The notes beneath the pieces were generated by a model. That model worked only from the letters and a program-made list of their open reading frames with translations, was not told where the DNA came from and did not search any database. A program made the translations under genes and the position numbers. From Azophilus sp965247035 (GTDB lineage Bacteria; Pseudomonadota; Gammaproteobacteria; Pseudomonadales; Azotimanducaceae), in assembly GCA_965247035.1 (NCBI GenBank), contig CBDFGJ010000001.1, positions 682,001-746,000 of the forward strand: DNA of 64,000 nt, in the 5' to 3' direction. This document shows, piece by piece, positions 1-8,446 of the stretch. Each line of letters begins with the position of its first letter. Position 1 is the stretch's first letter.

Positions 1-2113
1 CTAGGGCGTCGTCGCTTGGCGCGCGACTCGCTTGGCTTGCAGCCTCCGGCTCCTTTTGCTCCCGCCGGTTGCTGGATGGGTCGGGCGCACCCTGATTCCG
101 GCTGCGAGCCGAGTCCTGCTGCCTTTGAGGCTGTCGTTTTGTCTGGCTCCGTTCCCGATTCTGGCTTGTCGAAGGCTTGTCATCGCGCTTGGATTCGGCC
201 TTTTGCTCGCTTTTGCGTGACCCCGCCCTGGTGTTGTTGCCAGCCTTTCCTTGCTTGGGGGATTTGCCGGCCTTGCCGCTTTTGTTGGCATCGTCCTTGG
301 CGGTGTGCTTGTCTCCCGTCTTGGCGCTGCGCTCCTGACCGGAGCGCCCGCCTTGGCGACGAGATCTGGTGCCATCGCCTTGGCCACGGGTAGCCTTTGC
401 CTCTTCTTCGACCTCAGAGCCTTCGGCGAAGAGGCTGTTCCAAAACCCTTTAATCAATCCCGGTTTTTTTTCGCGATCCTGTTTTCTTGCCGTCGGCATC
501 GGAATGGGTGCTGAGGGCCGAACCACCTCCACAGCCGGCTTGCTGCCTTGCCGGGAAGCGCCGTTGTTGGCGCTGACTTGCTCGATTTCCGGGGCGGAGT
601 ATTCAGTCAGTTCGTAGCTCGGCACATCGCTTCCGGCCTCCTCTTTGTCGTCGCGAAAGCCCTGCACTTCGTACTGCGGCGTTTCCATGTTCACGTTTGG
701 CGCGATCACGATGTGCGTTCGAGTACGACGTTCGATATCCGTCACCTCTTGGCGTTTTTCGTTCAGCAGGTAGGAGGCGATGTTGAGGGGCACCAAGGCC
801 CGTACCCGGCTGCGGCGCTCCTTTAGCGACTCTTCCTCCACAAGACGCAGAATCGCGAGCGCCAAGGACTTGATATCCTGAATGCGCCCTTGGCCGCTGC
901 AGCGGGGGCAAACCTCAGTTGTCAGCTCCTCTAAGGACGGGCGCAGGCGCTGCCGCGACATCTGCATCAGACCAAATTGCGAGATGCGGCCCACCAGCAC
1001 CCTAGCTCGGTCTTGGTGCAGCGCTTTACGCATCCTGTCCTCCACCGCCCGCTGGTTTTCCGTTCGCGACATGTCGATGAAGTCGATGACAATCAACCCG
1101 CCCATATCCCGCAGCCGAAGCTGCCGGGCGATTTCGTCCGCCGCCTCCAGATTGGTGGTCATGGCCGTTTCTTCGATGTCGGTGCCCTTGGTGGCACGGG
1201 CTGAGTTGATGTCTATGGACACCAAGGCTTCGGTCGGATCGATGACGACCGAGCCGCCGGCAGGCAGCTTGACGGTGCGGTTGAAGGCGCTGGCGATCTG
1301 GCTTTCTATTTGGTAGCGGCTGAATAGAGGTATGGCGTCGTCGTGGAACTTCACCCGTTGGCGAAAGCCGGGCATGACTTGGTCGATGAATGTCTGCGCC
1401 TCGTCATATGCGTCCCGATTGTCGATGATGAGTTCCCCCACATCTTGGCTTAGGTAGTCGCGAATGGCGCGCAGGATGAGGTTGTTTTCCGCATAAAGCA
1501 GCCTAGGGGCGGTTTCAGCCTCGCCCGCCGCCTCAATCGCCGCCCATAGCTTCAACAGGTAGTTCAAGTCCCACTGAAGTTCCTCAACGCTGCGGCCAAC
1601 GCCAGCGGTGCGGATGATCATCCCCATGCCGGGCGGCAAGTCGAGTTCGGCCAAGGTATTGCGCAATTCATTGCGTTCATCGCCGGAAACGCGCCTCGAT
1701 ACGCCGCCGGCCCGAGGATCCGTAGGCATCAAGACCATGTAGCGACCAGGAAGACTGATGAAGGTGGTCACTGCGGCACCCTTGCTGCCGCGCTCCTCCT
1801 TCTCCACCTGAGCGACGATCTCCTGACCTTCCTTGAGCAGTTCCTTGATGTTCTTGCGGCCGCCCTCATGCGGCTGGCTGAAGCTTTGCGGTGAAATGTC
1901 CTTCAGTGGCAGGAAGCCGCGCCGTTCGGGGCCGAAATCGACAAAGGCCGCTTCAAGACTTGGCTCGATGCGAATGACCTTGGCCTTGTAAATGTTGCCT
2001 TGGGTCTGCTCCCGACGCCGGTTTTCGATGTCCAGATCATAAAGCTTTTGGCCATCTACGAGGGCTACGCGCAGCTCCTCAGGTTGGGTTGCGTTAATCA
2101 ACATGCGTTTCAT
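1..2113 (-). CDS. rne: Ribonuclease E, N-terminal 704 residues (C-terminus beyond the left edge)
   Basis: Endoribonuclease that starts mRNA decay and processes rRNA and tRNA; in relatives its C-terminal half scaffolds the degradosome at the membrane. The ATG at 2113 opens a frame with no stop down to base 1. Residues 1-120 hold the S1 RNA-binding domain (NIYKAKVIRIEPSLEAAFVD). The two metal-binding Asp of the DNase I-like fold lie in VVIDPTEALVSIDINS (about residue 300) and GLIVIDFIDM (about 340). The zinc-link CPRCSGQGR is near residue 397. After about residue 500 the protein becomes low-complexity, rich in Gln, Arg and Lys, as expected of the disordered RNA-binding scaffold. The gene is divergent from rluC across a 565-bp gap, the arrangement seen in E. 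coli, where the long leader serves autoregulation; leader control here is inference. Confidence 0.97.
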   Translation of the reverse strand, partial: MKRMLINATQPEELRVALVDGQKLYDLDIENRRREQTQGNIYKAKVIRIEPSLEAAFVDFGPERRGFLPLKDISPQSFSQPHEGGRKNIKELLKEGQEIVAQVEKEERGSKGAAVTTFISLPGRYMVLMPTDPRAGGVSRRVSGDERNELRNTLAELDLPPGMGMIIRTAGVGRSVEELQWDLNYLLKLWAAIEAAGEAETAPRLLYAENNLILRAIRDYLSQDVGELIIDNRDAYDEAQTFIDQVMPGFRQRVKFHDDAIPLFSRYQIESQIASAFNRTVKLPAGGSVVIDPTEALVSIDINSARATKGTDIEETAMTTNLEAADEIARQLRLRDMGGLIVIDFIDMSRTENQRAVEDRMRKALHQDRARVLVGRISQFGLMQMSRQRLRPSLEELTTEVCPRCSGQGRIQDIKSLALAILRLVEEESLKERRSRVRALVPLNIASYLLNEKRQEVTDIERRTRTHIVIAPNVNMETPQYEVQGFRDDKEEAGSDVPSYELTEYSAPEIEQVSANNGASRQGSKPAVEVVRPSAPIPMPTARKQDREKKPGLIKGFWNSLFAEGSEVEEEAKATRGQGDGTRSRRQGGRSGQERSAKTGDKHTAKDDANKSGKAGKSPKQGKAGNNTRAGSRKSEQKAESKRDDKPSTSQNRERSQTKRQPQRQQDSARSRNQGAPDPSSNRREQKEPEAASQASRAPSDDAL

Positions 2114-2678
2114 TGGTTGTTCCTCTGTTGGTGCGCCGAATGCGACCGAGGGAACGGGTGAAGTGACCACTTGGCCAGTACGGCCAAGATCTGCGCCAAT
2201 CGAAAGAGCAGGGGATGTATTCGGATTGTGAGGCGCTCGTCCAAACGAATTGCGCCTAAGAACAAGTTACTCCAACTGCATCGCTTTGCTTTAAGGTCTC
2301 ACTCCTTTGATTGGCGGTAGATGGTTCATTTCATGGGCATCCAGCGAGTTTCGCTAAGCCTTAATTCTTCCGTTCCGTGCCTTGCATTGGCCGCAAGGCG
2401 CTGGTTTAAATTTAATGTCTGTTCGTTGGTTTGCTATATCAAAGCCACTTCGGCTTGGTTGCATCTTGCAGAGCCAAGACCACGACGTACAAGTTCAAAA
2501 GGCTTGCTCAGACCAATTTGTAAGAGAATGGGTCTGCAAGCCGCCGCTAGGTGACACAAGGCATTGCGGGCGGCATCATAACACCGATCTTGAACAATCA
2601 GCAAAAATTTGCACCATGCGGGCTAAGATGGGCGGTTTCGGTCCCGCTCTGTGGGCTTGAAGCGAGTGGGGAGTTGGG
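2114..2678. other. Divergent intergenic region between rne and rluC
   Basis: No convincing ORF is present. The stretch is less GC-rich than its flanks around 2400-2480 and must hold both divergent promoters. In Enterobacteria the rne leader is long and structured for feedback by RNase E. The size here is compatible with that, but no specific structure was identified by eye. Confidence 0.6.
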
Positions 2679-3662
2679 GTGGTGAACGAATCTTTTGCAG
2701 GCTCGAAGGCACCGGCCCGCTGCGTCAAGGTGGAGGATTCCGGCCAACGCATCGACAATTTTCTCGCTCGCGTTTTGAAGCCGCTGCCAAAATCCCGCAT
2801 CTATAGGATGCTTCGCCGCGGCGAAGTACGTGTCAACGGTGGCCGAATCAAACCGGACTACCGGGTCCAAGCTGGGGATGAGGTGCGCCTGCCGCCGGTT
2901 TGGACCACGGCTGCCGACACCTCCCGATCGGAGCAGGCCAGTGCAGGGCTGCAAGCGGAAAGCAGTACGTTCGTTCAGTTGCAGAAGAAAATTCTCTTTG
3001 AGGACCGAGATCTGTTGGTGCTCGACAAGCCGGCCGGCCTCGCCGTGCATGGCGGCAGCGGCATCAAGCTAGGTGTTATAGAGGCCCTGCGCCGCCACCG
3101 CAGCGACCGTTTCCTCGAACTGGCGCATCGGCTGGACCGAGACACCTCCGGCTGCTTGCTGATTGCCAAGTCTCGCCCGGCGCTGGTCGAACTGCATAGT
3201 TTGCAACGGGCGCGGCGCATAAACAAGACCTATCAACTGCTGGTGTGTGGGCGCTGGCCGCGGCGGCTCACATCCGTCAATTTGCCTTTGCATCGCTTCG
3301 TCACCGCCACCGGCGAGCGGCGAGTGCGCGTGGCGAGCCATGGCAAGCCGGCGCACACCGGGTTCCACCTCATGCGGGTGGGTGAGATCGCCTCTTGGCT
3401 GCAGGCCCGCCTGCATACCGGCCGCACCCATCAAATCCGCGTTCACGCCGCCGCCAGCGGCCATCCTTTGTTGGGCGAGGACAAGTACGAGACGTCGGAC
3501 TCCCTGTTGCGCACAAAGCAGGCAGCGGTGCGCCGGTTGTGCCTGCACGCCTCTTGCATCAACTTGGAGTGGCAAGGTGCTAGGTTGCGCTTTGAAGCGC
3601 CGCTGCCATCGCTTTTTGCCCGAGCCTGGCAACACCTCTGCGGTGATTCGGCGGCAAGCTGA
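2679..3662 (+). CDS. rluC: 23S rRNA pseudouridine synthase RluC
   Basis: Converts U955, U2504 and U2580 (E. coli numbering) of 23S rRNA to pseudouridine. The 327-residue protein has an N-terminal S4 RNA-binding domain (about residues 10-75, RIDNFLARVLKPLPKSRIYR) followed by the RluA-type catalytic domain. HRLDRDTSG places the catalytic Asp at residue 153, and GRTHQIRVH is the conserved later motif. The start is GTG, followed directly by a second GTG, behind a G-rich stretch (GAGTGGGGAG). It lies divergent from rne and convergent with yceF, the E. coli order. Confidence 0.95.
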   Translation: MVNESFAGSKAPARCVKVEDSGQRIDNFLARVLKPLPKSRIYRMLRRGEVRVNGGRIKPDYRVQAGDEVRLPPVWTTAADTSRSEQASAGLQAESSTFVQLQKKILFEDRDLLVLDKPAGLAVHGGSGIKLGVIEALRRHRSDRFLELAHRLDRDTSGCLLIAKSRPALVELHSLQRARRINKTYQLLVCGRWPRRLTSVNLPLHRFVTATGERRVRVASHGKPAHTGFHLMRVGEIASWLQARLHTGRTHQIRVHAAASGHPLLGEDKYETSDSLLRTKQAAVRRLCLHASCINLEWQGARLRFEAPLPSLFARAWQHLCGDSAAS

Positions 3663-3783
3663 CGGGCATCTGACAATGTTGATCGCGACATGATTGTTTG
3701 AATAACCAGCCCGCACCGCAGGGGAAAACGCCGAAAAGTCCAATTTTTTGGGAGAGGCCGCAGCCTTCGGCAGCCAATCTTCT

Positions 3784-4386
3784 TCAAGCAGCCTGTCCTT
3801 CACCGAGCGGATCGATGCCGATGCGACGTAGCATCTCGCAGAGTTGGATTAGGGGCAGGCCGATCAAGGCGTTGGGGTCATTCCCTTCAATTCGCTCGAA
3901 CAAGGCGATGCCGAGCCCCTCGGAGCGGAATGACCCGGCGCAATCAAGCGGTTTTTCCCGATCCACATAGCGAGCCGCTGCATGCGCTTCGAGTTTTCTA
4001 AACTGAACCCGGGTTGTATCCACCCCTAGCTGCTCGCCACCGGGATGGCACACGCACAGGCTGGTCAGGAAGCGCACCTCCCGGCCAGATAGCGCCTTGA
4101 GTTGGGTGATGGCGCTCTGCCGGTCGCCGGGCTTGCCAAGGATGCGCTCGCCGCCTGGCCCATCGACGACGCCTACTTGATCGCTGGCGATGATGATGTC
4201 GTTCTCTCGCATGGCGAAGACATTGGCCGCTTTCGCCCTTGCCAGCCGCTGCACAAGCGCCTCGGCCCGCTCATCGGGCAAGGCGGCTTCGTCAATGTCT
4301 GGGCTTTGCACAGCAAAGGGCAGGCCAAGACGCCGCAAGAGGGCGGCGCGATAGCGGGACGAAGAGGCAAGTATGAGTTCGGGCAT
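3784..4386 (-). CDS. yceF: Maf-like nucleotide pyrophosphatase YceF (7-methyl-GTP pyrophosphatase)
   Basis: House-cleaning nucleotide pyrophosphatase of the Maf family; the YceF subgroup hydrolyses 7-methyl-GTP. The 200-residue length is normal. The N-terminal LILASSSRYRAALLRRLGL is the Maf signature, and IIASDQVGVVDG is the conserved acidic metal/substrate loop. A late CAGSFRSEGLG matches the family motif. It is convergent with rluC and separated from it by 121 bp. The specific substrate follows from context (rne-rluC-yceF) and similarity to E. coli YceF, not from direct evidence. Confidence 0.9.
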   Translation of the reverse strand: MPELILASSSRYRAALLRRLGLPFAVQSPDIDEAALPDERAEALVQRLARAKAANVFAMRENDIIIASDQVGVVDGPGGERILGKPGDRQSAITQLKALSGREVRFLTSLCVCHPGGEQLGVDTTRVQFRKLEAHAAARYVDREKPLDCAGSFRSEGLGIALFERIEGNDPNALIGLPLIQLCEMLRRIGIDPLGEGQAA

Positions 4387-4781
4387 AGTTCAGGTTGGCT
4401 GTTAGGAGGGTCATCAGCATACCTGTTCAGCGCCTGTGCTTTACAGATGCTAGGCAGGCCGCCTGTGTCGGCTCAGACACATTTCGGGATTTCGCAACAG
4501 CCTTGAAATGCCCTGAGCCCGTTCTGGTCCTTGAGACGATACTTCATGTCCGGGATGATGAAGGCGAGCGTGCTTGCGGCCATGGTGGCGGTCCCCCGTC
4601 ATGGCGATGGAAGACGTCCGCCGGCGCGGTCGAAGGGCGTATAGGGACGGCTCGGAAAGCGGGCCGGGTTCGCCCCGCGTGGCATGCCAAGCCCTGCACG
4701 GCACCTGCCCGCCGCCGGAGCGGGGCAGCCGGAAAGCCTTGCGCCGAGGCGAAACCGGAAAGCGCGGAGCGCCGTGTGGGG
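4387..4781. other. Gap between yceF and the coiled-coil gene
   Basis: No supported gene. From about 4450 the base composition rises and the sequence is unlike conserved core DNA. A phrase near 4500-4530 (AAATGCCCTGAGCCCG) resembles the 3' flank of the R4 transposase remnants at 5460 and 46520, so part of the gap is probably old mobile-element debris. Confidence 0.4.
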
Positions 4782-5183
4782 CTAGAGAAGTCTGGCGGCG
4801 GCGATCATCAGGCCGACCATGGCCACGTTCAGCCCAACGACCCACAGGATAATGCCGTTCTTCGCGGCTTCGATTTTGGCATGGACAGTCGCGATATCGG
4901 CCGCGGTCTTGAGGCTCAGCTTCTCGACATTCGCCTGGACGGCCGCAATACCCGCCTTGGTCTCTTGGCGCAGGGCCTCGATACCCGCCTTGGTCTCTTG
5001 GCGCAGGGCTTCGATATCGGCCTTGACCAGTTCGATATCGGCCTTGGTGGCGAGGTTGTGTTCAAGCAGCAGGGATTGCTCGCGCACCACGGCCACGGCC
5101 TGCGGCTCGGGCATGCCCGTTTCCGTCAGCCGCAGCACCGCCGCGTGGGTGTCGTAGACGATCGTCGTCTGCATCATGGCCAT
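4782..5183 (-). CDS. Small coiled-coil protein with C-terminal membrane anchor (DUF1640-like)
   Basis: A 133-residue protein starting at the ATG at 5183, with AAGGGG about 8 bases upstream; the open frame extends further upstream but without a comparable start signal. Residues 1-40 are globular (YDTHAAVLRLTETGMPEPQA). Residues 45-105 form a long coiled coil with an 11-residue unit, EALRQETKAGI, repeated in tandem. A hydrophobic helix (ILWVVGLNVAMVGLMIAA) ends the protein, so it is probably a tail-anchored membrane protein. The architecture matches the DUF1640/CCDC90-type family, whose bacterial role is unclear. It sits alone in a segment bounded by 12-bp direct repeats. Confidence 0.7.
   Translation of the reverse strand: MAMMQTTIVYDTHAAVLRLTETGMPEPQAVAVVREQSLLLEHNLATKADIELVKADIEALRQETKAGIEALRQETKAGIAAVQANVEKLSLKTAADIATVHAKIEAAKNGIILWVVGLNVAMVGLMIAAARLL
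4948..5013. repeat. 33-bp tandem repeat inside the coiled-coil gene
   Basis: Two adjacent 33-bp units (4948-4980 and 4981-5013) differ at one base and encode the 11-residue coiled-coil unit twice. The length is a multiple of three, so copy change would preserve the frame. Confidence 0.85.
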
Positions 5184-5397
5184 AGTATAGGCCCCTTGCG
5201 TTGCGTTTGAAATGCCCGCGACGGCGCACGTGACGGCGGCATGAAGGTTGCGGTGGGAGCGGCGGCGTCGGGTGTGCCAGTCGATTCGGGCATGGGAGCC
5301 TCCGCGTCCGGTTTTACCGACGGGTTTGGGCATGGCTTTGGCCCTGGTTTTGTGCTTGACTTGCCTTGTGGCCGGTGCCCGGGCTCAGAAGGTGAAT

Positions 5398-5483
5398 CGG
5401 CTCAGACACCGACCGAATTCGCAGACAAGCTCGCCATGGCCGCATGATCGAAAAAATTCCGAAATGTACTGAGCCCGCACAAC
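5398..5483 (+). pseudogene. Solo C-terminal tail of an R4-type transposase
   Basis: The frame ends with TPTEFADKLAMAA then stop, followed by AAAAAATTCCGAAATGTACTGAGCCCGCACAA. The same tail and flank occur at 46456-46540 (TPAECADKLSMVA) and, inverted, at 29470-29560. Only the end of the gene is left here. Confidence 0.65.
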
Positions 5484-5495
5484 TGCTTTACAGAT

Positions 5496-5804
5496 CGCGC
5501 ATCGATACCTAAGATGCCGCCTGAATTTTCGTGACCACGAGCGCAAGGTTGATCAGTGCGCCCGTGTCTGGTGCTGTTCAAGCTCAAGGTTGCCGTGATG
5601 GGTTAGCCTTGGTTTCGCTGGAAAAGCGACCTAGACTCGGCGGCCTAGCCAGTTGGCCTAAACCAGTGCTTGCGCCAGATTGACTTGGTGCGGGAACCAA
5701 GCGCTTGAAGTCCGGGCAACGTCGGCTCAATTGCAAGGTGACGGAGGTCGTTTCATGCAGGGCATCGTTTCGCCAAGCCTCGGCTGCATCGGTTTAGCTG
5801 AGCC
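5496..5804. other. Upstream region of yceD
   Basis: 309 bp of non-coding sequence that must carry the promoter for yceD-rpmF-fabD. No ORF with coding character. A TTGACT hexamer near 5680 was noted but has no good -10 partner. Confidence 0.4.
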
Positions 5805-6332
5805 ATGAGTGCTGTAGCCGCCAACGCTGTGGAGGAACGGTTTTGCCTATTGGAGTTGGCCGAACGCAACGCCTGCTTTGAGCGAACGGTCAGTGCCGCC
5901 GCTTTCACGCGGTTTGCGCCATTGTGCAGTTGCCGGGGGGCTGTTTGGATTAAGCTCCGGTTTCACTTCAACGAGGCGGGCCACATCGAAATGGACGGCA
6001 AGGTCGCCACTCGGTTGGCTGTTGAATGCCATAGGTGTCTCGACTCGGTGGAAGTGGACTTGGAATCCGCTTTTTTCTTAGTTGTGGTCAAAAGCGACGA
6101 GCAGGCCAGACGGTTGGGACCTAGGTTCCCGGTGTTGCTAGTGCAAGGCGATCTAGCAACGCTTCAGGAGTTGGTTGAAGATGAGCTCATTCTCGCCCTG
6201 CCGGAGCGGCCCTGCACCGACCAGGCTTGTCCGAAGGCCTTTGCGCGGGCGTGCCCGGAAACGGTGCTGGCACCGGTTGAGAATCCATTTCAGGCGCTTG
6301 GACCTTGGCGCAGGTCCAGCGGCAACCTCTAA
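5805..6332 (+). CDS. yceD: YceD/DUF177 protein (23S rRNA accumulation protein)
   Basis: A 175-residue DUF177 protein. In E. coli YceD is linked to 23S rRNA accumulation and is almost always encoded directly before rpmF. The conserved Cys pair is present as ECHRCLDSV, with the acidic ELVEDELILALP segment that follows in the family. RpmF begins 22 bp downstream, so the two are co-transcribed. The ATG at 5805 is supported by the match to family length; the SD is weak. Confidence 0.9.
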   Translation: MSAVAANAVEERFCLLELAERNACFERTVSAAAFTRFAPLCSCRGAVWIKLRFHFNEAGHIEMDGKVATRLAVECHRCLDSVEVDLESAFFLVVVKSDEQARRLGPRFPVLLVQGDLATLQELVEDELILALPERPCTDQACPKAFARACPETVLAPVENPFQALGPWRRSSGNL

Positions 6333-6354
6333 TTTCAGGCAGAAGGAGATATAG

Positions 6355-6546
6355 ATGGCAGTTCAGAAAAGCAAGGTGTCCCGGGCTCGGCGGGGTAAGC
6401 GCCGTTCCCATGATCGGCCCAAGCCGCCGGCGCTTTCAATTGACCAGACTAGCGGCGAAACCCACCGTCGCCACCATGTGACCGCCGACGGGTTTTACCG
6501 TGGCAAGCAGGTACTTAACCAAGACGAATACGATCAGGAGGATTGA
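6355..6546 (+). CDS. rpmF: 50S ribosomal protein L32
   Basis: A 63-residue basic protein starting MAVQKSKVSRARRGKRRSHD, the standard L32 N-terminus, with the SD AGAAGGAGAT just upstream. The C-terminal half (HHVTADGFYRGKQV) is typical of gammaproteobacterial L32. It is followed within 10 bp by fabD. In most relatives plsX and fabH stand between rpmF and fabD; here they are absent. Confidence 0.97.
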   Translation: MAVQKSKVSRARRGKRRSHDRPKPPALSIDQTSGETHRRHHVTADGFYRGKQVLNQDEYDQED

Positions 6547-6553
6547 CCGGGCG

Positions 6554-7507
6554 ATGCGTCCGGCCAGCATGAACTTGGGTTTCGTCTTTCCCGGCCAAGG
6601 TTCGCAGTTCGTTGGCATGTTGGCTGATGCGGCGGCGGCTTACGACAGCGTTCAGGCGCGGTTCGCCGAAGCGAGCGACGCCATCGGCATCGACCTCTGG
6701 GCCATCGCCTCCGAGGGGCCGGCGGCGGCGCTCGCCGCGACCGAAATTGCCCAACCGGCGCTCTTGGCCGCCAGCGTCGCGCTCTGGGACATCTGGCGAC
6801 GGAATGGCGGTTCGCCGCCGGAGCTGATGGCAGGGCATAGCCTCGGTGAGTATTCCGCGTTGGTTTGCGCTGCCAGTCTGGACTTCACCGATGCGGTGCG
6901 CCTGGTGCATCGCCGCGGCCAATTGATGCAGCAAGCCGTGCCCAAGGGCGAGGGGGCCATGGCAGCGGTGCTCGGCATTGATGCAACCACGGTGGAGGCG
7001 GTCTGCGCACAAATAGCCGCCAGCGGAAGCTTGGTGTCTGCGGCCAACTATAATGCGCCGGGGCAGACCGTTATCGCCGGTACCGCCAAAGCTGTGCAGC
7101 AGGCGGCTTCGGCGTGCAAGGAGCAGGGTGCCAAACGCGCCGTCATGCTTGATGTGAGCGGCCCATTTCACTGCGCTCTCATGTTGCCGGCCAGAGAAGA
7201 ACTGGCGGCAGCCTTGGACCGGGTGAATTTTCGGCCGCCCAGCATTCCGGTGGTGCACAATGTCACCGCTGCTCCCGCCACCACAGTTGGCGCGGTGCGG
7301 CAATCGCTTCTTTCTCAATTATCCGAACCAGTGCGCTGGGTGGAATGCGTCGAACGGATGGTTGCAAACGGCGTCACGCACTTGATCGAGTGCGGTCCCG
7401 GCAAGGTGTTGGCGGGCATGGCCAAGCGGATTGAGCGCTCCTTGACAGCTGCCAGCATTGGCACCTTGGACAGCCTCGCCAAGGAGCTTGAGGCTTGCAA
7501 GGCCTAG
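6554..7507 (+). CDS. fabD: Malonyl-CoA:ACP transacylase
   Basis: Transfers malonyl groups from CoA to acyl carrier protein for fatty acid elongation. FVFPGQGSQFVGML at the N-terminus and the nucleophile motif GHSLGEYSALV (catalytic Ser) identify it; GPFHCALM holds the active-site His. The ATG at 6554 (MRPASMNLGF) is chosen because AGGAGG lies upstream at 6536; a second ATG five codons on is also possible. The open frame extends back into rpmF but that extension overlaps the L32 gene. Length is about 317 residues, normal for FabD. Confidence 0.95.
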   Translation: MRPASMNLGFVFPGQGSQFVGMLADAAAAYDSVQARFAEASDAIGIDLWAIASEGPAAALAATEIAQPALLAASVALWDIWRRNGGSPPELMAGHSLGEYSALVCAASLDFTDAVRLVHRRGQLMQQAVPKGEGAMAAVLGIDATTVEAVCAQIAASGSLVSAANYNAPGQTVIAGTAKAVQQAASACKEQGAKRAVMLDVSGPFHCALMLPAREELAAALDRVNFRPPSIPVVHNVTAAPATTVGAVRQSLLSQLSEPVRWVECVERMVANGVTHLIECGPGKVLAGMAKRIERSLTAASIGTLDSLAKELEACKA

Positions 7508-7567
7508 TCCGTTCGTAATCCTCAGCGCGGATTAGCCAAGATTCATCCAACGCAGATTGGCGGACCA

Positions 7568-7627
7568 CAACAAAAAATTAATATTATTAATAAATTAATC
7601 CAATTATATAAAGTAAGAATTTAAATT
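7568..7627. other. AT-rich leader before fabG
   Basis: About 60 bases immediately before the fabG ATG are almost entirely A and T (AATTAATATTATTAATAAAT and similar), in sharp contrast to the GC-rich flanks. No good SD is visible. It could act as a promoter UP-type or unstructured translation-enhancer leader, or be a foreign patch. Confidence 0.6.
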
Positions 7628-8371
7628 ATGACAGCATCCCAAGATAGCAAGACCATTGCCTTGGTGACTGGCGCGACTCGGGGCATTGGCCAAAGCATCG
7701 CCGATCGGCTGGTGCAGGACGGGTTTTTTGTCGTGGGAACAGCCACTACGAACGCTGGCGCCGCCGCCATTGACAGGCGCTTGGCGGAAAATGGTTCTGG
7801 CCACCGGCTCGACATTGCTGACCAAGCCAGCGTGGATGCCCTGTTCACGGACCTCTCCGAGACCTGCGGCATGCCGTTGGTGGTGGTCAACAACGCCGGC
7901 ATTACCCGGGACAACCTGCTGTTGCGCATGTCGGCCGAGGAGTGGAGCGCGGTCATCAACACCAACCTAAACGGCCTGTACCGTGTCACTCGGCCTGTGC
8001 TGAAGGGCATGATCCGGGCCCGTCGGGGTCGAATCGTCAGCCTCAGTTCGATGGTCGCGAGGGTTGGCAACCCGGGCCAAGCCAACTATGCCGCCGCTAA
8101 GGCGGCGGTGGAGGGCTTCACTCGTTCCCTCGCCCTAGAGGTGGCTTCTCGTGGCGTGACGGCCAATGTGGTGGCGCCGGGCTTCATTGGTTCGGATATG
8201 ACGGCGACGCTGAACGAAGCGCAGAAACAGCGATTGCTGGAGCGCATTCCCCTCGGGCGCATGGGTGCCGGCGAGGATGTGGCGGAGGCGGTCGCCTTTA
8301 TCGTCAGCGACCGGGCCAGCTACATCACGGGCGAAACCCTGCACGTAAACGGCGGGCTGTACTTCGGTTAG
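7628..8371 (+). CDS. fabG: 3-oxoacyl-ACP reductase FabG
   Basis: NADPH-dependent short-chain dehydrogenase that reduces beta-ketoacyl-ACP. The Rossmann motif TGATRGIGQ, the NNAG motif (VVNNAGITRDN), the catalytic Ser (SLSSMVARVGNPGQ) and YAAAKAAVEG (Tyr and Lys) are all present in order. The 247-residue length is typical. It follows fabD after a 120-bp gap that includes the AT-rich leader, so it may have its own promoter. No acpP follows; the next gene is aat on the other strand. Confidence 0.95.
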   Translation: MTASQDSKTIALVTGATRGIGQSIADRLVQDGFFVVGTATTNAGAAAIDRRLAENGSGHRLDIADQASVDALFTDLSETCGMPLVVVNNAGITRDNLLLRMSAEEWSAVINTNLNGLYRVTRPVLKGMIRARRGRIVSLSSMVARVGNPGQANYAAAKAAVEGFTRSLALEVASRGVTANVVAPGFIGSDMTATLNEAQKQRLLERIPLGRMGAGEDVAEAVAFIVSDRASYITGETLHVNGGLYFG

Positions 8372-8446
8372 CGCTGGCCGGCACGGTGCCGCCAAGCAGC
8401 CAGAAAGTCTCCACATGTAAACGGCGGGTTGTACCTCTGCTTAGCA
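8342..8446. repeat. Decayed duplication of the fabG 3' end
   Basis: CACGTAAACGGCGGGCTGTACTTCGGTTAG at 8342-8371 (last codons of fabG) is echoed at 8412-8446 as a diverged copy, CACATGTAAACGGCGGG and onward. It is a small partial tandem duplication with a period of about 70 bp, reaching the aat stop codon. Confidence 0.7.

Larger units (their letters stand above)
4437..5495. repeat. 12-bp direct repeats bounding an inserted segment
   Basis: TGCTTTACAGAT occurs at 4437-4448 and again at 5484-5495. The 1035 bp between them carry the coiled-coil gene and a solo transposase tail, and lie where yceF and yceD are adjacent in E. coli. The repeats may be a target-site duplication or the remains of a recombination event. 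Confidence 0.4.

Noticed and set aside
2321..2554. 77-codon frame in the rne-rluC gap
   Set aside because: No SD, no recognisable protein character.
3069..3803. 244-codon minus-strand frame
   Set aside because: Antisense to rluC; low-complexity shadow.
4395..5210. 271-codon plus-strand frame over the coiled-coil gene
   Set aside because: Repetitive shadow of the 33-bp repeat; the minus-strand frame has a good SD and a sensible protein.
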